Origin: Paenibacillus monticola
Lineage (GTDB): Bacteria; Bacillota; Bacilli; Paenibacillales; Paenibacillaceae
Assembly (NCBI RefSeq): GCF_009664975.1
Contig: NZ_WJXB01000008.1
Coordinates: forward strand, 62,001 to 126,000
Reading direction: 5' to 3'
DNA: 64,000 bases
Of the stretch, positions 26,902-33,863 are shown piece by piece (position 1 is the stretch's first letter; each line of letters begins with the position of its first letter). A program made the translations under genes and the position numbers. Below the pieces are notes generated by a model. That model was not told the origin of the DNA. It did not search any database and worked only from the letters and a program-made list of their open reading frames with translations.

Positions 26902-27057
26902 TTGGATAAGTCCAACCAGGGGAAAAACGGAGAACTGCAGACAGTTGATTTGGATCTGGAATGGGTACATTTGTTACTAACGGCTAAGAAGGCAGGCATC
27001 AAGGCTGAAGAAATTCGTCGGTTTTTCGATGAAAAGGCTTTACGTGTTATGCAGTAG
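26902..27057 (+). CDS. sinI: SinI-like antirepressor
   Basis: 51 residues from TTG 26902, with AGGAGG at 26889-26894 and 7-bp spacing. The core LDLEWVHLLLTAKKAGIKAE followed by EIRRFF matches the Sin domain of B. subtilis SinI (LDQEWVELMVEAKEANISPE followed by EIRKYL, from memory). SinI binds SinR one-to-one and strips it from DNA, derepressing biofilm matrix genes. Here it lies directly under a c-di-GMP riboswitch and converges with sinR. The C-terminus is shorter than in B. subtilis SinI. The short length and TTG start make it easy for gene finders to miss. Confidence 0.87.
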   Translation: MDKSNQGKNGELQTVDLDLEWVHLLLTAKKAGIKAEEIRRFFDEKALRVMQ

Positions 27058-27077
27058 AGTTATTTAAACAAATGTTA

Positions 27078-27125
27078 CATACAGAAAGAAGCACAGCGAC
27101 ACGTCGCTGTGCTTCTTTCTGTATG
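27078..27125. terminator. 23-bp perfect inverted repeat between sinI and sinR
   Basis: Left arm 27078-27100 and right arm 27103-27125 are perfectly complementary around a 2-bp centre. Its position between convergent genes and the GAAAGAAG/CTTCTTTC flanks suggest a bidirectional terminator, although a pure T-tract is lacking. Confidence 0.7.
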
Positions 27126-27166
27126 ATCAGAGTGTGGAAGATGCAACCTCAAGCAGGCAAGGTTCA

Positions 27167-27508
27167 TTAATCCTTCTGATCCAAGCGCCATTTCTGATAA
27201 TCCAGAAATTCCTTGAATTCCCGTTTGCTTATACCTGAGGCCATAGCTTCCTGCACCAGTCGAAACCATTCTGAATCTAGAGGGGAATCCTCGGCATCCG
27301 TTGGCTCGCCATAAAGCAGAGCATGAATAGAAACCTGAAGCGCATCGGCGATTTTTTCAATGAATTGGATAGAGGGGTTGGATTGAATATTTCTCTCAAC
27401 ATTACTTAAGTATGATTTCGCCACATCGGCCTTGTCCGCAAGTTCGGATAAGGATAAATTCTTCTCCAGTCGGAGCTGGTGAATGCGGCCTCCCATATTA
27501 TCTGGCAC
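27167..27508 (-). CDS. sinR: SinR, biofilm master repressor
   Basis: 113 residues from GTG 27508 (GGAGGAG nine bases upstream; ATG 27496 is an alternative). N-terminal XRE helix-turn-helix (RIHQLRLEKNLSLSELADKA, then AKSYLSNVER and NPSIQFIEKIADALQVS) and a C-terminal Sin dimerisation domain (LDSEWFRLVQEAMASGISKR, then EFKEFLDYQKW). Both parts match B. subtilis SinR closely. It should repress the adjacent tasA operon, whose promoter carries SinR boxes, and be inactivated by the SinI-like protein encoded convergently. In B. subtilis sinI and sinR are co-directional, so this layout differs. Confidence 0.95.
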   Translation of the reverse strand: MPDNMGGRIHQLRLEKNLSLSELADKADVAKSYLSNVERNIQSNPSIQFIEKIADALQVSIHALLYGEPTDAEDSPLDSEWFRLVQEAMASGISKREFKEFLDYQKWRLDQKD

Positions 27509-27608
27509 AATACAACGCTCCTCCGTACTTTTTGTTAATAGTATAACAAATTTCCGTAAAACGGACAAAGACGATTGTGATTACTTGTTTGTTGATAATG
27601 TGCTAGAA

Positions 27609-27650
27609 AGCAGCCTATTCTACTCCATAGGGGAGTCAGAATAGGCTGCT
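27609..27650 (-). terminator. Terminator of the tasA operon
   Basis: AGCAGCCTATTCT / AGAATAGGCTGCT arms with an inner ACTCC/GGGAGT stem, then TTTCTAG on the minus strand, 26 bp past the tasA stop. Confidence 0.8.
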
Positions 27651-27676
27651 ATAAGGTAAGCTAGTAGGTTATTGGA

Positions 27677-28291
27677 TTAATAGTCTTTTTTAGGGCCTTG
27701 TTTTGCTACAAATTCCCAAGTCAATTTCAATTTATCCTGTTGGAAATAGTTCTGAGCTTCATTAGTATTCACAAATTCGAATTTGACCGAGAAGCTGTCA
27801 GCTGTGTGCGCCTTAATACCGTCAGGTTCAGTAAAGAGTTGATCCAGGAATGATCCAGTATTATCCACGAGATCTGGTGTTTGGCTCTTTAAAGCAGCCA
27901 ATGTTGTTTCGTATACTACATCTTCTGGTGAAAGAACAGTTCCCTTGTCGTTGTTTCTAAGGAATTTAACCTTAATGAAGTTATTCAAGTCGACCCCGTT
28001 GTTGTCGCCAAGCGTATCCGTGACTTCTGTAGTGGTTTTCAGTAGAATAGAGCCAATATCAAGGGTTCCATCATTTTTGAGCTTGAAATTCTTCAACACT
28101 GTATCGCCAGGCTTCAGGTTGGAGATATCCACGATAACGGAAGGATCAGAATTCAGATCCAGTGTACCTGCTGCAAAGGTTGCCGTACTTGACGTAGTGT
28201 CACTAAAGTAAGCGAAAGTACCCCCGCCGATTAAAGATAAACCTAATGCCGCCGATGCAACGCCAAGACCCAGTGTTTTTTTGATACCCAT
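27677..28291 (-). CDS. tasA: TasA/CalY-family biofilm matrix protein
   Basis: 204 residues from ATG 28291 (AGGAGG at eight bases); the longer frame to 28375 lacks a site. Signal peptide (KKTLGLGVASAALGLSLIGG) followed by GTFAYFSDTTSSTATFAAGT, the hallmark of camelysin/TasA proteins (Peptidase_M73 family) processed by SipW. The rest is a beta-rich secreted domain (NLKPGDTVLKNFKLKNDGTL). TasA-type proteins form extracellular fibres in biofilm. Length is nearer to CalY (about 197) than B. subtilis TasA (261). Last gene of the operon after sipW; a terminator follows. Confidence 0.92.
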   Translation of the reverse strand: MGIKKTLGLGVASAALGLSLIGGGTFAYFSDTTSSTATFAAGTLDLNSDPSVIVDISNLKPGDTVLKNFKLKNDGTLDIGSILLKTTTEVTDTLGDNNGVDLNNFIKVKFLRNNDKGTVLSPEDVVYETTLAALKSQTPDLVDNTGSFLDQLFTEPDGIKAHTADSFSVKFEFVNTNEAQNYFQQDKLKLTWEFVAKQGPKKDY

Positions 28292-28379
28292 AACAAAATT
28301 CCTCCTCAGTTTTTTTAGGTTATTTGTATAAACTGCATATATTGTATCTTCCGGTTCGTAAGCGGAAGGGGACAATCGG

Positions 28380-28967
28380 TTATTGCTGCGTATCTGTTGC
28401 GGGTGGTGCAGGAGTAATTACATTATTCTTTTTCTCCAACGCAGCCACTGCCTTCCAAGATGTGAACAGTGCGTATATCAGGAGCAGCAAGCCGGGTAAG
28501 ATCATCAGCAGCACACTGCCGGCTTTGGAGATCGCGAAATTCATGGCATAGCCCACATAAGGAACCGTTATTCCGGTATATTGGGCAATAACATTTGCAG
28601 AATTGACAGGTGTCAGATCAGGAGCATCGTTGTTATCGCCTTTTGTAGTATAAGTAGCTTCACCTGTAGAGCTATTAACTGTCGCTTCTACAATGCGGTG
28701 GGTAATCAGAATGTTATCTTCGTTCATATAAGTGATGACATCGCCCTTCTTGAAGCGGTTCATATCACCGTTGGGTTTTAAGGCGACAATAGAGCCGGTC
28801 TGAATACCAGGTTCCATGGAGCCGGAAAGTACGGTTTTGATCTGATATCCGAAGAAGGCAGGTTCGCCACCAGAGGCTTTGGATAAGACGACGGCAACCA
28901 CCAGCAGGAAAAAAACTAGAAACATAATAGTAGATAATGTGTTGCTGATTATTTTTTTGATTCGCAT
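28380..28967 (-). CDS. sipW: Signal peptidase I, SipW (ER-type)
   Basis: 195 residues from ATG 28967 (AAGGTGGAG six bases upstream; ATG 28988 lies inside the preceding gene). An N-terminal membrane anchor (TIMFLVFFLLVVAVVLS), then ER-type catalytic motifs: Ser in VLSGSMEPGI, His in LITHRIVEA and Asp in TKGDNNDAPD, followed by a C-terminal membrane helix. SipW, unlike other Bacillus signal peptidases, uses Ser-His-Asp chemistry and matures TasA and TapA. It starts one base after the upstream stop, so translation is coupled, and lies 88 bp before tasA. Confidence 0.94.
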   Translation of the reverse strand: MRIKKIISNTLSTIMFLVFFLLVVAVVLSKASGGEPAFFGYQIKTVLSGSMEPGIQTGSIVALKPNGDMNRFKKGDVITYMNEDNILITHRIVEATVNSSTGEATYTTKGDNNDAPDLTPVNSANVIAQYTGITVPYVGYAMNFAISKAGSVLLMILPGLLLLIYALFTSWKAVAALEKKNNVITPAPPATDTQQ

Positions 28968-28968
28968 G

Positions 28969-30195
28969 TTATTCTCCACCTTTGTCATTTTGAGGGTCCG
29001 AAGGAGCTACCGGCGCCTCAGTTGGTTCTGGTATTGGAGCATCTGTTAATGGCTTCTCCTGAGGTTGTACTTCCTCGGGACTATCCTTCGAAATAGTTGG
29101 GTCTTCGGCACTTTCCGGATTGACGGGTTCAATGGCAGGTTCTTCAGGCTCATTAATTTCTTCCGGAGCTGTTTCTGCCAGCTTAGCTTCTTCTTCAGCC
29201 TTAGCCTTGTCTTCGGCCTCTTGCTGCTGCTTTTTCTCCAGTGCCAGCTGTTCTTCTTCTTTCTTCGCTTTCTCCAGTGCCTCCAAACGGGCTACCTCGA
29301 TTTCTTCAAACCGCTTACTGCGGGTTTGGCTGATAAGCTGCTGTTGATTCTCAAGGTTGGTGATTCCAGAAGTGGCAGTATCTCTAAAACTATTCATTTC
29401 TGTATTCCAACTCTCATAAGTTGAAATCAATTCACTGGAAATATTACCTTCTGGCGGGTTTAATGTACCCAGGAACGGAAAGGGCTGCAGCAGATCTCCT
29501 GTGTACACTTCCATCTGCTGGTAAACTGCATCGATAACTCCATATGAAATAGGGGAGTTGATATCGTTAATCGTAGTCAGATATTGGATAATTCCATATA
29601 CAGAAGCTTTCAAGGATGTAGACAGCACCTCTTCGTTTTGGCTAAGGTTGCTCTGCAGTTGATTGAAGAACTGCTTCTCCCTAATTTCCAGACAATTAGG
29701 CGCCAAATTGTTGATATAGCCTCCAATTGGGACCAATACAGCGGCGGCGGCATTTAGCTCGGTGTTGATCTCATTCCAAATTTGATTGTTGGCAGCCAAT
29801 TGCTCGTTAACAATTTCAATATTGGAATGTAGGGATGCTATTTGCCTAGAGACTTCTTGCTCCGCAATTTCAAGTTCTTCCAGCGACATGCCCTCTATGC
29901 CTGAAACACCAGAGAGGCCATCTGAAGAGATGTAGTTTTTTAGGGACGCCTTTAAAGTTACGGCCTTATTCACGTGTTCATTGAACTGAACGAGTAGTTG
30001 TTCAATGGAATCTGGAAAGACTTCACAAAGGCCGATAACGTTGTTGGTTTGGACAGTGTCATTAAAATCGCCGTAAGTACTGCCAATCTGTTGCGATGTA
30101 AGTAGAAATAGGACGGAAATTGCCATGCCTGATTGTAAGGTGATTAAAGCGATTTTTTTTCTTCTGGGTCTTTGTCTTGCTGATCTTGGTCTCAG
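28969..30195 (-). CDS. Secreted matrix-operon protein (TapA-position, unrecognised), CTG start
   Basis: No ATG/GTG/TTG gives a full signal peptide: the first ATG (30126) falls inside the hydrophobic core. Reading upstream in frame gives RRKKIALITLQSGMAISVLF, and CTG 30195 has GGGGAGGG seven bases before it, so a CTG start (408 residues) is proposed. After the signal peptide comes STYGDFNDTVQTNN, resembling the FSDTxxxxN start of SipW substrates. A helical region (about 65-310) and an acidic Pro/Glu-rich tail (EEINEPEEPAIEPVNPESAE) follow. First gene of the operon before sipW and tasA, the position of tapA in B. subtilis, but no TapA similarity is evident. Confidence 0.75.
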   Translation of the reverse strand: MRPRSARQRPRRKKIALITLQSGMAISVLFLLTSQQIGSTYGDFNDTVQTNNVIGLCEVFPDSIEQLLVQFNEHVNKAVTLKASLKNYISSDGLSGVSGIEGMSLEELEIAEQEVSRQIASLHSNIEIVNEQLAANNQIWNEINTELNAAAAVLVPIGGYINNLAPNCLEIREKQFFNQLQSNLSQNEEVLSTSLKASVYGIIQYLTTINDINSPISYGVIDAVYQQMEVYTGDLLQPFPFLGTLNPPEGNISSELISTYESWNTEMNSFRDTATSGITNLENQQQLISQTRSKRFEEIEVARLEALEKAKKEEEQLALEKKQQQEAEDKAKAEEEAKLAETAPEEINEPEEPAIEPVNPESAEDPTISKDSPEEVQPQEKPLTDAPIPEPTEAPVAPSDPQNDKGGE

Positions 30196-30244
30196 AGGAA
30201 ATCCCTCCCCTCAATATCTTGTTTGCAGATCGATTCGTTATTTT

Positions 30245-30262
30245 CGTTCTTTATTAAGAACG
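30245..30262. promoter_or_regulatory. SinR operator, perfect inverted pair
   Basis: CGTTCTTTATTAAGAACG contains two SinR-type boxes (consensus GTTCTYT) as a perfect dyad, between the likely start point and the first gene of the tasA operon. An adjacent GATTCC-N6-GGAATC dyad lies at 30263-30280. Confidence 0.85.
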
Positions 30263-30333
30263 ATTCCTGTAATGGAATCATACATTTAATAATAAAAAAA
30301 GAAAAATGCCAATTAAGCGCATTTGTACGTTAT

Positions 30334-30341
30334 AAAGAACG
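30334..30341. promoter_or_regulatory. SinR box
   Basis: AAAGAACG, i.e. CGTTCTTT on the minus strand, upstream of a candidate TTGGCA-N17-TTAAAT promoter of the matrix operon. Confidence 0.7.
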
Positions 30342-30397
30342 AAATGCTGATATTTCCTTCGAATATCTTTTAATATCGCTTGCTTTTAAATAATAAA

Positions 30398-30413
30398 TTC
30401 TTAATAAAGAACG
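30398..30413. promoter_or_regulatory. SinR box pair, one degenerate arm
   Basis: ATTCTTAATAAAGAACG: one perfect box AAAGAAC (30406-30412) facing ATTCTT, with a further GAAC just outside. Third SinR-like site of the region. Confidence 0.7.
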
Positions 30414-30430
30414 AACGTCAGGCTGATGGC

Positions 30431-30468
30431 AAAAAAATAACCGACTGCGCAAGGCGCAAGCCAGTTAC
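30431..30468 (-). terminator. Terminator of the aldo/keto reductase gene
   Basis: AACTG...CGGTT outer and GCGC/GCGC inner pairs followed by seven T on the minus strand. It separates the reductase from the matrix operon promoter. Confidence 0.75.
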
Positions 30469-30494
30469 ATGTGGACTATTGATGTTTTGTTCAC

Positions 30495-31472
30495 TTAGGG
30501 CAACCGCTCACCACGTGAGCTGACATACAGGTCGTACCATTCCTTACGAGTGAGTTCCAGCTTGGGTGCATCGGCACAAGCCACAATTCGCTGCGGATTT
30601 ACTGTCCCGATTACAGGCTGGATTGCTGCGGGATGGGTCATTAGCCAGGATAGGACGATGGCTTCGGGTGTCGTTCCTTTTTCCTCGGCAAGGCCTTTGA
30701 CCATAGCCGCCGTGTTCACGACACTCTCCGGTTGATCTTCAAGACTTCGTCCACTGAATACACCTTGGGCGAGCGGGCCCCAGGCTTGCAGCTGGATATT
30801 TTCCATGCGGCAATGCTCAATCGTACCTTCCGGAAAAGTGATATCTTTCCATTGTTCACGGTTGACGCTTAAGACAGCATCGAGCCAGCTAATTTTGGCC
30901 AGACTCATATGAAGCTGGTTTACGATAAAAGGTTCATCACAATATGCCTGCAACAGCTTGATTTGGGCTGCGCTCATGTTGGAGACGCCGAAATGGCGCA
31001 CCTTCCCGGCTGCCTTGAGCTTATGCAGCGCAGCGGCTACTTCTTCCGGGTCCATTAAAGGATCGGGGCGGTGCAGCAACAGAATATCGATATATTCCGT
31101 TCCCAGTCGTGACAAAATACCGTCCAGGCTATTTATAATATGCTCGCCTGAGAAGTCGAACACATTGGAGCTGTCACCTGGCTCCATTAGCTTAATGCCA
31201 CATTTGGATTGAAGAATGATTTCCTCACGAAGTCCCGGACGCTCTTTAAAGATCTGGCCGAATACCTTCTCGGCTTTGCCGCGGGTATAGATATCGGCAT
31301 GGTCGAACATATTGATGCCAATAGACAGAGCAGCATCTACAGCCTCATGTCCTTGTTTAATGTTCTCAGCGGTAATTGGCTCGTGATCCCAACCTCCGCC
31401 AAGCCCCATACAGCCTAAGGCTAGGCGGCTGGCTGGAATTCCACGCTTGTTTAGCGGTAACGTTCGCAGCAA
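30495..31472 (-). CDS. Aldo/keto reductase, YcsN/YdhF-like
   Basis: 325 residues from TTG 31472, chosen because GGAGGG lies six bases upstream and the protein then begins LRTLPLNKRGIPASRLALGC; the frame open to 31544 adds an unlikely leader. Barrel motifs: Asp/Tyr in NMFDHADIYTRG, Lys in ILQSKCGI, His in ILLLHRPDPL, and C-terminal VIGTVNPQRI. NADPH-dependent reductase of the oxidoreductase subgroup typified by E. coli YdhF. Transcribed in the direction of the PadR operon but separated from it by a terminator at 31553-31573. Confidence 0.9.
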   Translation of the reverse strand: MLRTLPLNKRGIPASRLALGCMGLGGGWDHEPITAENIKQGHEAVDAALSIGINMFDHADIYTRGKAEKVFGQIFKERPGLREEIILQSKCGIKLMEPGDSSNVFDFSGEHIINSLDGILSRLGTEYIDILLLHRPDPLMDPEEVAAALHKLKAAGKVRHFGVSNMSAAQIKLLQAYCDEPFIVNQLHMSLAKISWLDAVLSVNREQWKDITFPEGTIEHCRMENIQLQAWGPLAQGVFSGRSLEDQPESVVNTAAMVKGLAEEKGTTPEAIVLSWLMTHPAAIQPVIGTVNPQRIVACADAPKLELTRKEWYDLYVSSRGERLP

Positions 31473-31552
31473 TAATATCCCTCCGTGAATATGAAATGGC
31501 AGATCCAAGAATAGTGTACACTTTTGGGGCGTTAGCATGCTCATTAAACAAC

Positions 31553-31573
31553 AAAAGAGGCCCTTAGGCCTCT
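31553..31573 (-). terminator. Terminator of the MFS-padR operon
   Basis: AGAGGCC / GGCCTCT with the padR stop codon in the loop, then TTTTGTTG on the minus strand. Confidence 0.75.
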
Positions 31574-32130
31574 AAATGCAGGGGTGTTCCAATGTCACTC
31601 TGCTTGCGTGCGGCTACGTCCTCGTATAGGCGTTTCAGCCACCTTAGCTCAGTGAGACTGTGTTCGTATCTGCCGTACATAAGATGAAGTACTGAACGGG
31701 GGACAATGGATATATGCTCCTCATAAACCTGGTAAGCCAGATTGACTTGATGCTCCGATTCCCGGATGCGTTCCTCCAGCAGCTTCTCAACCTTGCTCTG
31801 GTCGATATGGTGGGACATCGCCAGCGCCATATAGAGTGGGTGGTAGATCGGTTCGTTTTTTTTAATCTGCTGCAGAATAAGCTGCTCGAATAAAGCTTTA
31901 CCTTTGTCCGTAATCCTGTAGATCGTCTTATCCGGCCGATCACTGCTGCGGATGATTTCTACAGCTTCAATGTGGTCTTCTTGTGCTAGCTTATCCACGG
32001 CATAGTAGAGTGAACCCATCTGGAGCTTGGTAATCTGATCCATCGAGCGTTCTTTCATGACGAGCGTAATTTCATAGGGATGCATGTCCCGTTCCAGAAG
32101 AAGACCGAGAATAACCAGCTTTATAGACAT
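31564..32130 (-). CDS. PadR family transcriptional regulator
   Basis: 188 residues: N-terminal PadR winged helix (LVILGLLLERDMHPYEITLV, then GSLYYAVDKLAQEDHIEAVE) and a C-terminal Vir-type dimerisation helix bundle (from about residue 95). PadR proteins typically repress an adjacent drug exporter and release DNA on binding its substrate. It starts 2 bp after the exporter stop, so translation is coupled. A palindromic site in the operon promoter (33734-33749) is its likely operator, giving feedback control. Confidence 0.92.
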   Translation of the reverse strand: MSIKLVILGLLLERDMHPYEITLVMKERSMDQITKLQMGSLYYAVDKLAQEDHIEAVEIIRSSDRPDKTIYRITDKGKALFEQLILQQIKKNEPIYHPLYMALAMSHHIDQSKVEKLLEERIRESEHQVNLAYQVYEEHISIVPRSVLHLMYGRYEHSLTELRWLKRLYEDVAARKQSDIGTPLHLEA

Positions 32131-32132
32131 GG

Positions 32133-33686
32133 TCAGCTACTTTTTTGCGCCGCTGTCTGCGGAGCTTTGCTTGGAATGAGAAGACGATCTTTCGGCATCA
32201 GATATACGACAATCAGAGCCAGCACAGCAGGAATCAATGCCCACAGAAAGGTATGTGCGATAGAGGTGGATAACGCACTGGATATTTTCTCAAGTACCGG
32301 AGCTGGAATCTGTGCCCTTGCGTCTGGTGTCAGTGCGGCGCGCGGATCACCGAACGAGGCAGCTTGTTCACTACCACCAAAGGCATCGCTTAGGCTGCTG
32401 GTAAAGCTATTACGCTGAATAATACCGAATATGGTAATACCCAGAGTCATGCCCAGGGAGCGCATAAAGGTGCTGGTAGAAGTAGCTGCGCCGCGCTGGC
32501 GCATCTCGAAATTATGAATCGAAGACATACTAAACACAGAGAACGAGAAGCCCACACCAAATCCGGTCAATGCCATAAAGGCATTGAGGAACAGGCGGGA
32601 AGTATCGGGTGTCAATGTGCTTAGGCTGTATACTCCGGCTACAAAGCAGACAGCAGACAATAGCATAATGTTGCGGAAGCTTGTCTTGGTAGTGAGTAAG
32701 CCGCCAGCCTGGCTGCCAATCACCGTGCCGATCATCATGGGCATCAGGATAAGCCCGGAGTTGGTTGCAGATCCGCCAAACACACCCTGGACAAAGATAG
32801 GAATATAAATGGTTGCCACAATAAACGCGGAGCCATAGAATAAGCTGGCTACGCTGCTCGTGGCGAACAATCGCTTGCGGAACATGGCGAATGAGATAAT
32901 GGGTTCAGACGCCGTTCTCTCAATGAAGATGAATGCAAGTAGCAATACTGCAAAGCCTGCGAACAAGCCAAGAATTACTGAGGAATCCCAGGCATATTTA
33001 TTGCCGCCAAGCTCGAGTGCAAACATTAGGCAGATCACAGAAGTTACAAGTGTAAAGGCTCCGCCCCAGTCAATCCGTTGTTTGGAGTGCTCAATGGATT
33101 CTTTGTAAGACATGGCAATCAGGATGAAGGCGACAATCCCAAGTGGCAGGTTGATATAGAATACCCACTGCCAGCCTACGTATTCGGTGATGTAGGCTCC
33201 GAGTAGAGGACCTAATACACTGGAGATCCCGAAGACAGCACCGAATAGGCCGGTCAGCTTCCCTCTTTTCTCAGCTGGGAAGATATCAAATACGATGGTA
33301 AAGGCAATTGGCATCAGTGCGCCGCCGCCGACACCTTGAATGGCCCGATAAATACTTAGCTGTGTAATACTCTGCGCAGTTCCGCATAAGGCAGAGCCAA
33401 TCAGAAAGACGATCAGTCCGAACATGAAGAAACGCTTGCGCCCGTACATATCGGATAGCTTGCCGAAGATGGGAGTCCCCGCCATCACCATTACCATATA
33501 GGCAGAGGTGACCCAGACGATTTTGTCCAGCCCGCCAAGGTCGGAGACGATAGTGCCCATAGCTGAAGCTACAATGGTATTGTCCATAGCGGACATCAAT
33601 ATACCAAGCAGCAGGCCGACAACTACGAGCTTTAAGTTACTTTCTTTAGAATGCATGCTTAGCAGGCTCCTTGTCTTATTATCCAT
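32133..33686 (-). CDS. MFS multidrug exporter, DHA2 (EmrB/QacA) family
   Basis: 517 residues with fourteen predicted transmembrane segments. Motif A is present between helices 2 and 3 (GKLSDMYGRKRFFMFG), motif C in helix 5 (GLFGAVFGISSVLGPLLGAY), and D1 in helix 1 (GILMSAMDNTIVASAMGTI). Such proteins use proton motive force to expel lipophilic or cationic drugs. First gene of an operon with padR. A SigA promoter with optimal spacing and an embedded palindrome is 44 bp upstream. Confidence 0.94.
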   Translation of the reverse strand: MDNKTRSLLSMHSKESNLKLVVVGLLLGILMSAMDNTIVASAMGTIVSDLGGLDKIVWVTSAYMVMVMAGTPIFGKLSDMYGRKRFFMFGLIVFLIGSALCGTAQSITQLSIYRAIQGVGGGALMPIAFTIVFDIFPAEKRGKLTGLFGAVFGISSVLGPLLGAYITEYVGWQWVFYINLPLGIVAFILIAMSYKESIEHSKQRIDWGGAFTLVTSVICLMFALELGGNKYAWDSSVILGLFAGFAVLLLAFIFIERTASEPIISFAMFRKRLFATSSVASLFYGSAFIVATIYIPIFVQGVFGGSATNSGLILMPMMIGTVIGSQAGGLLTTKTSFRNIMLLSAVCFVAGVYSLSTLTPDTSRLFLNAFMALTGFGVGFSFSVFSMSSIHNFEMRQRGAATSTSTFMRSLGMTLGITIFGIIQRNSFTSSLSDAFGGSEQAASFGDPRAALTPDARAQIPAPVLEKISSALSTSIAHTFLWALIPAVLALIVVYLMPKDRLLIPSKAPQTAAQKSS

Positions 33687-33729
33687 GAGATCAATCTAAT
33701 GGAATCCTTTTTGTTTGTAGCAGAATTTG

Positions 33730-33758
33730 ATTATACTCAAATTTGAGTAGGGTGACAA
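33730..33758 (-). promoter_or_regulatory. Promoter with embedded PadR operator
   Basis: On the minus strand TTGTCA (33758-33753), 17-bp spacer, TATAAT (33735-33730). The spacer contains TACTCAAATTTGAGTA (33734-33749), a perfect 16-bp palindrome, ideal for repression. Confidence 0.88.
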
Positions 33759-33782
33759 TAGTTTATTTTTGAAAGTTCACAG

Positions 33783-33807
33783 AAAAAAACCGCCGGGGAA
33801 CCCGTGG
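33783..33807 (-). terminator. Terminator of the GGDEF/HD-GYP gene
   Basis: CGGG/CCCG and CC/GG stem segments with an internal loop, followed by seven T on the minus strand. Confidence 0.6.
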
Positions 33808-33863
33808 CTTAGAGGGAATTGCTATGCAATTAGGAACCAGCCTGACTGGCTCCTTCTTCTGCA

